From the NCBI GenBank assembly GCA_026394745.1, contig JAPKXP010000176.1:1-15827 (forward strand): a DNA stretch of 15,827 nt. Direction: 5' to 3'. Under the pieces are notes generated by a model. That model made no database searches. It worked only from the letters and a program-made list of their open reading frames with translations, and was not told the DNA's origin. Of the stretch, positions 6,817 to 13,177 are shown in pieces. The position numbers and the translations under genes are program-made. This DNA comes from Candidatus Altarchaeota archaeon. GTDB taxonomy: Archaea > Altiarchaeota > Altiarchaeia > IMC4 > SCGC-AAA252-I15. Every line of letters begins with the position of its first letter. Position 1 is the first letter of the stretch.

Positions 6817-6833
6817 TAGCGAAAGCTATTTTT
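6817..6833 (+). terminator. GAAA-loop hairpin plus T5 after aEF-1beta
   Basis: TAGC-GAAA-GCTA (6817-6828) is a 4-bp stem closed by a GNRA-type loop and followed by TTTTT (6829-6833). This is a plausible end for the L10e/aEF-1beta transcript. The same T-run continues into TTTTTAAAA, a TATA-like box for the next unit, so the two functions overlap. The stem is short. Confidence 0.35.
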
Positions 6834-6837
6834 AAAA
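6829..6837 (+). promoter_or_regulatory. TATA-like box of the 41-codon unit
   Basis: TTTTTAAAA is followed about 25-30 bases later by 6857-6865, the expected transcription start. GAAAGCTATT just before it (6821-6830) is repeated exactly at 6844-6853, so a BRE/TATA-type element seems partly duplicated. The resulting RNA would be about 260 bases to the T-run at 7120-7126. Confidence 0.4.
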
Positions 6838-6915
6838 CACCGAGAAAGCTATTAACCCAGAGAATCCGGGGGTGGTTAGGGTGAATAACACGTAAATCAT
6901 TATCCACTTGGACTA

Positions 6916-7113
6916 CGGGAGGCGTCCAACCAAACAAAAAAAAGGAGGTGTTTGGAAATGTTATGTAAAGTAATCGAAAAGATTGAAGGGAAAAAACCAG
7001 AGCCGGAAACCACCACGATAATATACAGCAGCGGGGAGAGGATGTACGCCTACATGAACATCGGATTCATGCCCCAGCTATAACGATAAAACCAAACCAA
7101 CGGACGCCTCCCG
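6916..7113 (+). repeat. Long-range 12-bp inverted repeat enclosing a small ORF
   Basis: CGGGAGGCGTCC (6916-6927) and GGACGCCTCCCG (7102-7113) are perfect complements, 174 bases apart, G+C-rich against a poorer background. Both are flanked on the inner side by the direct repeat AACCAAAC (6928-6935 and 7090-7097). In RNA the arms would close a domain holding the whole 41-codon ORF. GTTTGG (6950-6955), just after the Shine-Dalgarno, can pair with either CCAAAC copy (6930-6935 or 7092-7097), giving two alternative structures. Confidence 0.7.
6958..7083 (+). CDS. 41-aa protein of unknown function
   Basis: ATG 6958 to TAA 7081-7083. GGAGGTG (6944-6950) lies 7 bases upstream and is the strongest Shine-Dalgarno in the window, which is the main support that this short frame is translated. 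The protein begins MLCKVIEKIEGKKPEPETTT and continues with IIYSSGERMYAYMNIGF. It has a charged N-terminal half and a hydrophobic/aromatic C-terminal half, one Cys and no signal peptide. No family is recognised. The ORF lies wholly inside the 12-bp inverted repeat, and its SD sits in the loop of a CCAAAC/GTTTGG hairpin. A four-codon frame (GTG 6881 to TAA 6893-6895) precedes it after GGGGGTGG and could be a tiny upstream ORF. Confidence 0.6.
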   Translation: MLCKVIEKIEGKKPEPETTTIIYSSGERMYAYMNIGFMPQL

Positions 7114-7126
7114 CCCTCATTTTTTT
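7102..7126 (+). terminator. 3' arm of closing stem followed by T7
   Basis: The 3' arm of the long-range stem ends at 7113, and seven T (7120-7126) follow after 6 bases. A T-run is the main archaeal termination signal, so the 41-codon transcript probably ends here. The T-run could also be part of the orc1/cdc6 promoter, about 29-35 bases before ATG 7155. Confidence 0.45.
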
Positions 7127-7154
7127 ACTACCGCGCCCATAGTTTAGATACAAC

Positions 7155-8270
7155 ATGAAGCCTAAGGACATCCTATTGGACGACGAGACGCTGTTCCGAA
7201 GCGAGGAAGTCTTCACTCCAAGCTACGTCCCAGAAGACTTCATCCACAGGGACGACCAGCTGAAGGAGCTTTCGCTGTCCATGAAGCCGGGACTCCGGGG
7301 CGTGAACCCAGTCAACACGCTCGTCTACGGCCCGCCTGGAACGGGAAAGACTACTGCAGTCAAATACCTTTTCAACGAGATAAAGGAGGTCTCAGGGAAG
7401 CTCGTGACCGTGTACGTGAACTGCGAGGACAACAACACCAGATTCAACATATTCGCAAAGATTCATGAGGTTGTTTTAGGCCACAGCCCCCCGGACACAG
7501 GGAAGCCATTAAACTCCATAAAGGAGAAGGTCTTCAAGAAGCTCCAGAAGGAGGGTAAGAGCCTGGTGGTCGCATTAGACGAGATGGACGAACTATTCCT
7601 GAACAACACGATAGACCAGTTGGCTATGGACCTCCTGAAATCCCACACCACCTACGGCTACGACAAGGTGGGGATAATCGGAATCATGATAGACGACAGG
7701 TACATGGCGGACTTGGACGCCAAGACTAAGAGCATATTCAATCCTACGAGAGTCTTTTTCCCGCCGTACGCGAGGAAGGAGGCTTACGAGATTCTTTCGA
7801 ACAGGGTGAAGTACGGCCTCTATGACGGCGTATTGCCAAAGGAGCTTTTAGACGACATCGTGGAGAAGACTGTCGCCCACGGCGACTTGAGGGTTGGTAT
7901 AGACCTCATCAGGAAGAGCGCGCTTTTGGCTGAAAGAGACGCAATGAGGAAGGTAGAGAAAAAGCACGTTGAGGCAGCCTACGCGAAGGAGTCTAGTAAG
8001 CTGAACCTTGAGAATACTTTAAAGTCCCTGAACGCGGACGAGAGGAAGCTTCTTTCGGTAATCGTGGAGTTGAACGAGCAGAACTCTGGTAAGGTCTACG
8101 AGAAATTCAGGGAGGTTACCGGTGCAGGCGTCAAGAGGTACAACGAGATGATAGGCAAGATGGAGCACTGCAGGCTCATAGACACTGTCGCAGTGAAAGG
8201 CAGCAGAGGCCAGACGAGAGACATTATCCTAAGGTACAATACTGAAGACGTTGTTGGACTATTGAAGTAG
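7155..8270 (+). CDS. cdc6: Orc1/Cdc6 replication initiator
   Basis: 371 aa, slightly shorter than many family members. It is an AAA+ ATPase that binds origin repeats and loads MCM. Walker A is GPPGTGKTT (59-67) and Walker B is VVALDEMDEL (138-147). FFPPYARKEAYEIL (201-214) is the conserved lid entry and GDLRVGIDLIRK (243-254) is sensor 2. The sensor 1 strand reads GIIGIMIDD (173-181), where many homologues have an Asn after the strand. A C-terminal winged helix (about 290-371) binds DNA. No SD is visible at ATG 7155, so a leaderless message is likely. HPS-RraA follows after 43 bases. Archaeal origins often lie beside this gene, here most likely in 6784-7154, but no clear set of origin boxes was found. 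Confidence 0.95.
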   Translation: MKPKDILLDDETLFRSEEVFTPSYVPEDFIHRDDQLKELSLSMKPGLRGVNPVNTLVYGPPGTGKTTAVKYLFNEIKEVSGKLVTVYVNCEDNNTRFNIFAKIHEVVLGHSPPDTGKPLNSIKEKVFKKLQKEGKSLVVALDEMDELFLNNTIDQLAMDLLKSHTTYGYDKVGIIGIMIDDRYMADLDAKTKSIFNPTRVFFPPYARKEAYEILSNRVKYGLYDGVLPKELLDDIVEKTVAHGDLRVGIDLIRKSALLAERDAMRKVEKKHVEAAYAKESSKLNLENTLKSLNADERKLLSVIVELNEQNSGKVYEKFREVTGAGVKRYNEMIGKMEHCRLIDTVAVKGSRGQTRDIILRYNTEDVVGLLK

Positions 8271-8279
8271 CTTATTCTC

Positions 8280-8287
8280 TATTTAAA
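8280..8287 (+). promoter_or_regulatory. TATA-like box before HPS-RraA
   Basis: TATTTAAA lies about 30 bases before ATG 8314 and no Shine-Dalgarno is visible, which fits a leaderless message with its own promoter rather than read-through from cdc6. Confidence 0.45.
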
Positions 8288-8313
8288 CTATCAATGCGAA
8301 GATATGGTTTATC

Positions 8314-9441
8314 ATGAAGCGAGTCATACAGCTTGCCCTGGATTACGTCGACTACGACAGGGCTGTTAAGGCAGCCCGCGAGGCTTCTTCTAGCGTAGAC
8401 TGGATTGAGGCTGGGACTCCTTTGATTAAGAGCGAGGGCCTTGACGTCGTGAGGAAGCTTAAGGCTGAGTTCCCGGGGAAGACGATTGTCGCAGACCTGA
8501 AGGTGATGGACGCGGGCAGGATGGAGGTCGAGGCTGCGGCGAAGGCCGGGGCGGACGTGGTTGACGTGTGCGCTGCTGCAGACGACTCCACTGTAAGGGA
8601 GTGTGTGGAGGCCGGCAGGAACTATGGCGTTATGATTGCATGCGATTTGATTGGAGTAAAGGACGCCGCTGCCAGAGCCAGGGAGGTCGAAAAGCTGGGC
8701 GTAGACTATATTATCGTGCACATGGGCATCGACGAGCAGATGAGGGGCGGGAGCCTGTCGAAGAAGGTCGCGAGCGTGGTCAAGGCGGTGGGCGTCCCTG
8801 TAGCTGCTGCGGGAGGGCTTAACTCCGAGAACATTGCGGAAGTCGCTAAGGCAGGGCCTACGATATTTGTCGTCGGCGGTTCGATAACAAAGAGCGAGGA
8901 CGCGCGTAAGGCTGCGATGGCGATTAGAAAGTCCGTCGACTCCATGAATGCTGTTAAGACTAAGTTGTACAAGCGTAGCGTGGACGTGAGGAAAGTGCTG
9001 GCGAGGGTCTCCTCGGCGAACGTGAGCGACGCGATGCACAGGACAGGCGATTTGGTTGGGATTAATCCGCTTTTGCAGGGAGCGAAGATTGTCGGCAAGG
9101 CGATTACAGTCAGGAGTTATCCAGGCGACTGGAGCAAGCCGGTGCAGGCTATTGACGCTGCGGAGCCCGGAGACGTCATCGTGATTACCACGGGCGGAGT
9201 CGGGCCTGCAGTCTGGGGCGAGCTTGCCACCGAAAGCGCATTACAAAAGAAGATTGCGGGAATCGTCGTCGACGGCGCGGTCAGGGACGTTGACAGCATC
9301 AGGAAGCTTAAGTTTCCCGCTTACAGCAGGCTCGTTTCGCCGACAGCCGGCGAGCCGAAGGGCTTCGGCGAGATTAACGTGCCAATACAGGTCGGAAGCG
9401 TCGGAATCAACCCAGGGGATTGGATTATCGCAGACGATTAA
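8314..9441 (+). CDS. 3-hexulose-6-phosphate synthase fused to RraA-like domain
   Basis: 375 aa, two domains. Residues 1-about 208 are an OMP-decarboxylase-superfamily barrel: QLALDYVDYDRA at the start, the catalytic DLKVMDAG with D61, K63 and D66, then VHMGID (135-140) and AAAGGLNSENI (164-174). HPS interconverts formaldehyde plus ribulose-5-phosphate and hexulose-6-phosphate. In archaea without the oxidative pentose phosphate pathway it runs backwards to supply ribulose-5-phosphate. Residues about 222-375 are RraA-like: SSANVSDAMHR (233-243), WGELAT (301-306) and VVDGAVRDVDSI (318-329), with D320, R324 and D325. Some RraA-like proteins are aldolases, and the true role of this half is unknown. 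Such fusions are known in archaea. No phosphohexuloisomerase gene is in the window. Confidence 0.93.
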   Translation: MKRVIQLALDYVDYDRAVKAAREASSSVDWIEAGTPLIKSEGLDVVRKLKAEFPGKTIVADLKVMDAGRMEVEAAAKAGADVVDVCAAADDSTVRECVEAGRNYGVMIACDLIGVKDAAARAREVEKLGVDYIIVHMGIDEQMRGGSLSKKVASVVKAVGVPVAAAGGLNSENIAEVAKAGPTIFVVGGSITKSEDARKAAMAIRKSVDSMNAVKTKLYKRSVDVRKVLARVSSANVSDAMHRTGDLVGINPLLQGAKIVGKAITVRSYPGDWSKPVQAIDAAEPGDVIVITTGGVGPAVWGELATESALQKKIAGIVVDGAVRDVDSIRKLKFPAYSRLVSPTAGEPKGFGEINVPIQVGSVGINPGDWIIADD

Positions 9442-9514
9442 CACCTTCTAGAATCAACCGTTAAATTAAAAGAACAGAAGGGGGGTTTTAAAGCCTTATT
9501 AAGGATATATAACT

Positions 9515-9520
9515 AGGTGA
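9515..9520 (+). promoter_or_regulatory. Shine-Dalgarno deciding the HNH start
   Basis: AGGTGA lies 5 bases before ATG 9526 and itself contains the in-frame GTG 9517. This makes ATG 9526 the better start. GGATATATAAC (9503-9513) just upstream is a TATA-like sequence too near the start to serve a leaderless message, so the promoter probably lies further up. Confidence 0.5.
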
Positions 9521-9525
9521 TTGTC

Positions 9526-9984
9526 ATGTCCAGAAACCCTTTTGCTATTAACGTAAAACCTATGAACGTCTGGGGTTCTTATGACGCTAAATCGGATAAG
9601 AGGACTCTTGGTATTCGAGATAAACGGTTTTTATTTGAGAGAGCAAATGAACGGTGCGAGAACCCAAAGTGTAAAAAGAAATTAGATTTTTTTTATATGG
9701 AAGTTGGACATAAAACAGCAGCCTCAAAAGGCGGGAAGGCTACTCTGCGTAATAGTGTGTGCTTGTGCCACAACTGCAATAAAAAACAGGGCACGGATAG
9801 TTGGGCAACCTTCTTAAGGAAACAGAAGGTAAAAGGTTCCACAAAAACTGTAACAACAGGTAAAGGTCAAAAGGGTAGAGCGGTTAGGAAAAAAGGTACT
9901 AGAAAATCAAAAAAGGATAGTAACCCTTTGAATTTTGGGGAGGGTTTATTCTCAGGAAAACCACCTAAATCAATTTGGGGGTAA
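9526..9984 (+). CDS. HNH endonuclease-like protein
   Basis: 152 aa from ATG 9526. The core is an HNH zinc-finger nuclease: FLFERANERCENPKCKKKLD with C44 and C49, EVGHKTAASKGG with H62, RNSVCLCHNCNKKQGTDSW with N76 and the second knuckle C81/C84. HNH nucleases cut DNA and occur in restriction, homing and phage functions. A long Lys/Arg-rich tail (about 100-132) suggests nucleic-acid binding, and the protein ends NPLNFGEGLFSGKPPKSIWG. The gene is clearly richer in A+T than its neighbours (many AAA, AGA, TTT and AAT codons), a sign of possible transfer. No partner methylase or transposase is present. Confidence 0.85.
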   Translation: MSRNPFAINVKPMNVWGSYDAKSDKRTLGIRDKRFLFERANERCENPKCKKKLDFFYMEVGHKTAASKGGKATLRNSVCLCHNCNKKQGTDSWATFLRKQKVKGSTKTVTTGKGQKGRAVRKKGTRKSKKDSNPLNFGEGLFSGKPPKSIWG

Positions 9985-9997
9985 CAGGTATTAAGAT

Positions 9998-10126
9998 ATG
10001 CCATCATTCCTTGCAAGACCTAAGAAGACAAAAACTAAGAGGCCCGTGAAGTTTAAGACTAGAAGCGGGACTGTAAGTTTTGGTGCTAGAAGGGAGTCTA
10101 AGAGGAGAGTTAGAGTAACCTTCTAG
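9998..10126 (+). CDS. 42-aa highly basic protein
   Basis: ATG 9998 to TAG 10124-10126, 13 bases after the HNH stop, with AGGT (9987-9990) 7 bases upstream as SD. It begins MPSFLARPKKTKTKRPVKFK; residues 21-42 continue TRSGTVSFGARR and end in RRVRVTF. About 40% of residues are Lys or Arg and none are acidic except one Glu. It shares the A+T-rich, AGA/AAG-heavy codon use of the HNH gene and is probably co-transcribed with it. No family is recognised. An RNA- or DNA-binding role is inferred from charge only. Confidence 0.55.
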   Translation: MPSFLARPKKTKTKRPVKFKTRSGTVSFGARRESKRRVRVTF

Positions 10127-10264
10127 TGTCCTATCTTAGTAAGTTAGTGCTATTTGAATAAGTTTAGTTTATCCCCTTTTCTCCCAGTATTACTTCTCCT
10201 TTCGTACCGTTAAAGGTGTTTTAAATATTTTGTTTAGGGCTTGTTTGACTCGGTCTTGGCGGAT

Positions 10265-11194
10265 TTAGTTCCTCATCGTCTTTTTGGGTGCTTCGTGTTT
10301 TTTCTGGGCGTCTTGCGCCGGCGGTTGTAGGTGTAGTTTTTCGAATACACTAGCCCGGTCCTCCAGTTCCCTGCGTGCTTCGTCTATCTTCCGTTGGGTT
10401 GCAGTCTTGCCTCCTTCCTCTGCCTGTTCCTTGCGGTGGCCGCGTATTTTGGATGCGGTGCCTGCCCTCAGGTAGTCGAGTTTGTCGGAGTAGTTGACGG
10501 CGTCCGCCTGCTCGCCGATAAACCTCGCGTATACGGATTCGTCTCCTCCGTGGAACTGCCGTCTTTGGACGAATGTCAGGTCCGGGAGGAATAATGTCTG
10601 TCCTGGCGTGAAGAGTTTGTTTAATCCTGGCTCAGGCCACCTGCCTTTCAGGTAGCTGACCCATTTCCTGTTGTTGTTGAAGTAGGGGTCGAACGCCGAC
10701 ACCCGGAACGCCCGCTGGCCGCTGTACTTCATGTCGTAGGCCTGCGCGAGCGCGGGATTCTCCATCGAGTCGTCCAATAGCACGCTCGACTTTACGCCGC
10801 CCTCGAATATGTGGGCGAAGGTCATCTGCTTCACCGGCCTCCCGTCCTCGCGCACCTGCTTGAGGGGTTCGATTAACGCTTCCACCATCTCCGGCCTTAG
10901 ATTGAGCGTGTCAGCGTCTATCATCGCCATGAACTTGAAGCCGTTCTCGCGCGCATACCGTACGCCGGTTAGAACGCCCTGAGTCTTCCCCAGGTTCCTC
11001 TCGTGGGAAAGGACCTTGTAGCCCATGCCTCTGGCAATCTCTGCGGTATTGTCTGTTGAGCCGTCGTCTACGACAACAACCGCGTAGTCGCTTCTTTTAG
11101 TGAGCGGCTTGAGGGCTTCCAGGACCGCGCCAAGGTGGCCTTCCTCGTTGTAAGCGGGGATGACAACAAGCTTCTTACCGTCGTTGACTGGCAT
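10265..11194 (-). CDS. Family 2 glycosyltransferase
   Basis: 309 aa from ATG 11194. An in-frame ATG at 11236 would add a 14-residue hydrophobic stretch, but that region also contains TTAATATT at promoter distance from 11194, so I prefer the inner start. GT-A fold motifs are LVVIPAYNEE (9-18), VVVDDGSTDNT (40-50), ERNLGKTQGV (65-74) and the metal-binding MIDADTLN (91-98). The enzyme should transfer a sugar from a nucleotide-sugar donor, perhaps to a lipid or glycoprotein, but the acceptor cannot be told. The C-terminal third has RRQFHGGDE and ends in a charged, helical, Lys/Gln-rich tail with no membrane segment, unlike many DPM1-like enzymes. It lies downstream of fen1 on the same strand with its own spacer. 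Confidence 0.88.
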   Translation of the reverse strand: MPVNDGKKLVVIPAYNEEGHLGAVLEALKPLTKRSDYAVVVVDDGSTDNTAEIARGMGYKVLSHERNLGKTQGVLTGVRYARENGFKFMAMIDADTLNLRPEMVEALIEPLKQVREDGRPVKQMTFAHIFEGGVKSSVLLDDSMENPALAQAYDMKYSGQRAFRVSAFDPYFNNNRKWVSYLKGRWPEPGLNKLFTPGQTLFLPDLTFVQRRQFHGGDESVYARFIGEQADAVNYSDKLDYLRAGTASKIRGHRKEQAEEGGKTATQRKIDEARRELEDRASVFEKLHLQPPAQDAQKKHEAPKKTMRN

Positions 11195-11287
11195 AGAAAG
11201 AAATACGAAAAAGGAGAATATTAAGCTAAAAAGCATCGGACAACAGCTTGCCGTCTCGTGTTGTTTCCTGTCTTTAGGGAGCTTGGA

Positions 11288-12256
11288 TTAAAACCATTTG
11301 GACATGGTCTGCTGGGTCATGTTTTTCATTGCTTCCTCTATTTCGTTTACGGCTCGTTTCACTCTTTCCTCTGAGAAGTCGTGTTGCTTGCACAGTATGT
11401 CGATTAGGCCGTCCACGTTTGCCTTCCCCCAGTTTATCGAGTAGTCTTCCCTGACAGGGTGGTTGAGGAATAGCCTTCTGACTTCGTCCATGTCGAAGTC
11501 CACTTGTATTTCAGATAGCTTGTTCTCCTGCACTGCCTTCAACGCTTTTTTAGGCCCGATTCCGTGGACTCCTTCGTCGAAGTCTGTGCCGACGAGTATC
11601 GCCACGTCTATGAGCTGTTCCCTGGTGATGTTAAGCTGCGCTAGGACTTCGCTTAGGTCGACGATGTTTAGTTCTATCTTCCCGCTCATCGTAAGGCCTT
11701 TGACGAGCCTAGGAGCGCCGAACAATAGGGCGTCGTAGTCCTGGCTGCCTACGGCCCACGCGTCGCCGCGGTTGCAGAGCAGGGCGCACTGGGCTTCCCC
11801 TTCCGAAGGGGCCTGGATGATAGGAATGCCCATGTACTCGACGACTTTTTTCGCGTCCTCTATCATTTCCCGGGTGAGTCGCGAAGTCCTTTTTGCGTAC
11901 TTTAAGGCGTCGTCCAGCCTGCCTTCCGCCTTCGCCTTAGTCCATTCCGCCTGAGCCTCCTTCTTCGCGTCACTGCGCTTGCGAAGCTCCTTCTTTTTCA
12001 GTTCAGGCGGCTCTCCGTCGAAGACGTAGACCGGCTTTATGCCGAGCTTCAGCAGGTTGGATGTCCTGTATACGATGCCTGACAGGTGGGATGTGACGTT
12101 GCCTTTCTTGTCCATCAAGGGCGTGCCGTCAGGCTGCCTTATGGAGGCTAGGAACTGGTATAGCGTGTTTAGGGCGTCTACTGCGATGGTCTTGCCCTTC
12201 AGCTCGCTGAAGGAAAGCTCCCTGTGCTGTATTATGTCCTTTAGGTTTACTCCCAT
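11288..12256 (-). CDS. fen: Flap endonuclease 1
   Basis: 322 aa, slightly shorter than the usual 330-345. FEN1 removes 5' flaps during Okazaki-fragment processing and repair. N-domain: VDALN (26-30) with D27, and VYVFDGEPP (76-84) with D80. I-domain: PSEGEAQ (150-156) with E152 and E154, SQDYDALLFG (171-180) with D173 and D175, and GTDFDEGV (223-230) with D225. The last motif is often GTDFNEG, so D227 is a small departure. A helix-hairpin-helix GIGPKKAL (232-239) follows. The C-terminal QQTMSKWF is a PCNA box (Q315, M318, W321, F322) with Met in the usual Leu/Ile slot. It starts 6 bases after the EF-hand gene, so the two form an operon. Confidence 0.97.
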   Translation of the reverse strand: MGVNLKDIIQHRELSFSELKGKTIAVDALNTLYQFLASIRQPDGTPLMDKKGNVTSHLSGIVYRTSNLLKLGIKPVYVFDGEPPELKKKELRKRSDAKKEAQAEWTKAKAEGRLDDALKYAKRTSRLTREMIEDAKKVVEYMGIPIIQAPSEGEAQCALLCNRGDAWAVGSQDYDALLFGAPRLVKGLTMSGKIELNIVDLSEVLAQLNITREQLIDVAILVGTDFDEGVHGIGPKKALKAVQENKLSEIQVDFDMDEVRRLFLNHPVREDYSINWGKANVDGLIDILCKQHDFSEERVKRAVNEIEEAMKNMTQQTMSKWF

Positions 12257-12262
12257 TCTGCT

Positions 12263-13141
12263 TTACTGTAGATTGTAGACCCGGAGAATCCACTCTGGGT
12301 CCAGTGAGTCGCGGAGTATTACTCCTGCGGTGTGTATTCTCCTGCCGTCTCCGGAAAGTATTATCTTCGAGCCTTCTACGGCAAGCCTGTTCTCTTCCTC
12401 TGAAGGCAGTAGGTAGATTGCGTCCGGAAGGTCGCAGCTGTACGTCGCATTGCTGCCGCTCAGGTTCTGCACTAGGCTGTGTACCGGCTGCATGAAGCAT
12501 GTGTCGTTGACCTTAAGGAACGGGTAGATGAAGAACGTGTTGTTGTTTATCTCGTCCTGGCTGAAGATGCCGTCCATGTTCTTGTCGACGTGCTTGGCTT
12601 GCATGTAGCCAAGTACGCCCATTAATTCAGCGTATGTTCTGCCGGCCTCCTCGCCTGCGCTGCTGTCGAGGACTATTCCAACGGAGTCCGCGCCCTCCAC
12701 CTTCCACAGGAGTGCCGCGAAGTCCTGCGGGCACGTCAGGTTGTCTCTCATGCAGGCGAATACGTGGCATGCCTTGAGGAGTTCGTTGTCGCTTCTTCCT
12801 CGTATCACCGCGCTAGTGCGGCCAAGTTGTATGCCGGTCTCCCCTTCCTCGATCTTTATCCTGTAGCCTCTCGGGTCGCCGGATGAGATGGCGGAAAGCT
12901 CGAACTTGCAGGTGAGCTCTGCCTTGCTTTGGGTGGTGTTGTAGAGCGAGATGTAGTACATCCTCTGGAATTCCGCGAGCGTGAGTTCAGACTCCACCGG
13001 CACGCCCGATACGGAGTATTTTTCGACCTTCGGCTGGTTCATGAAGTATCCTACAGCCAACGCAGCAACCGAGATTACCGCTATTATCGCGAGGACGCGG
13101 ATTATCTTGCGTTCCTGCTCTTCCCCCTTGCCTTCGGCCAT
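12263..13141 (-). CDS. Membrane-anchored extracellular protein with EF-hand loop
   Basis: 292 aa. A short charged N-terminus is followed by one membrane helix (about 13-33), so the rest should lie outside the cell. DKNMDGIFSQDE (186-197) is a complete 12-residue calcium-binding EF-hand loop, with Asp/Asn at 1, 3 and 5, Gly at 6 and Glu at 12. Six Cys (78, 125, 130, 137, 215, 236) could form disulfides. N-x-S/T sequons are frequent (N68, N134, N201, N212, N226, N231), which fits glycosylation at the surface. No enzyme motif is recognised. The segment ADSVGIVLDSSAGEEAGRTY (151-170) looks like an alpha/beta turn. It is the first gene of the minus-strand operon with fen1 and diverges from taw3 across 36 bases. 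Confidence 0.75.
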   Translation of the reverse strand: MAEGKGEEQERKIIRVLAIIAVISVAALAVGYFMNQPKVEKYSVSGVPVESELTLAEFQRMYYISLYNTTQSKAELTCKFELSAISSGDPRGYRIKIEEGETGIQLGRTSAVIRGRSDNELLKACHVFACMRDNLTCPQDFAALLWKVEGADSVGIVLDSSAGEEAGRTYAELMGVLGYMQAKHVDKNMDGIFSQDEINNNTFFIYPFLKVNDTCFMQPVHSLVQNLSGSNATYSCDLPDAIYLLPSEEENRLAVEGSKIILSGDGRRIHTAGVILRDSLDPEWILRVYNLQ

Positions 13142-13177
13142 TTTATCTAAATATTGTTGGGTTGAAATATATATGGT
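13142..13177. promoter_or_regulatory. Compact divergent promoter, EF-hand gene / taw3
   Basis: Only 36 bases separate the two start codons. TCTAAATATT (13146-13155) is at leaderless spacing for taw3 on plus. ATATATATTT on minus (about 13165-13174) is at leaderless spacing for the EF-hand gene. Each TATA-like box therefore lies close to the other gene's expected start point, so the two promoters may compete. Confidence 0.5.

Noticed and set aside
1890..9441. Functional link between the HxlR-type regulator and the HPS gene, as in Bacillus hxlR-hxlAB
   Set aside because: The genes are about 6 kb apart, no similar inverted repeat is seen before the HPS gene, and the family regulates many unrelated targets.
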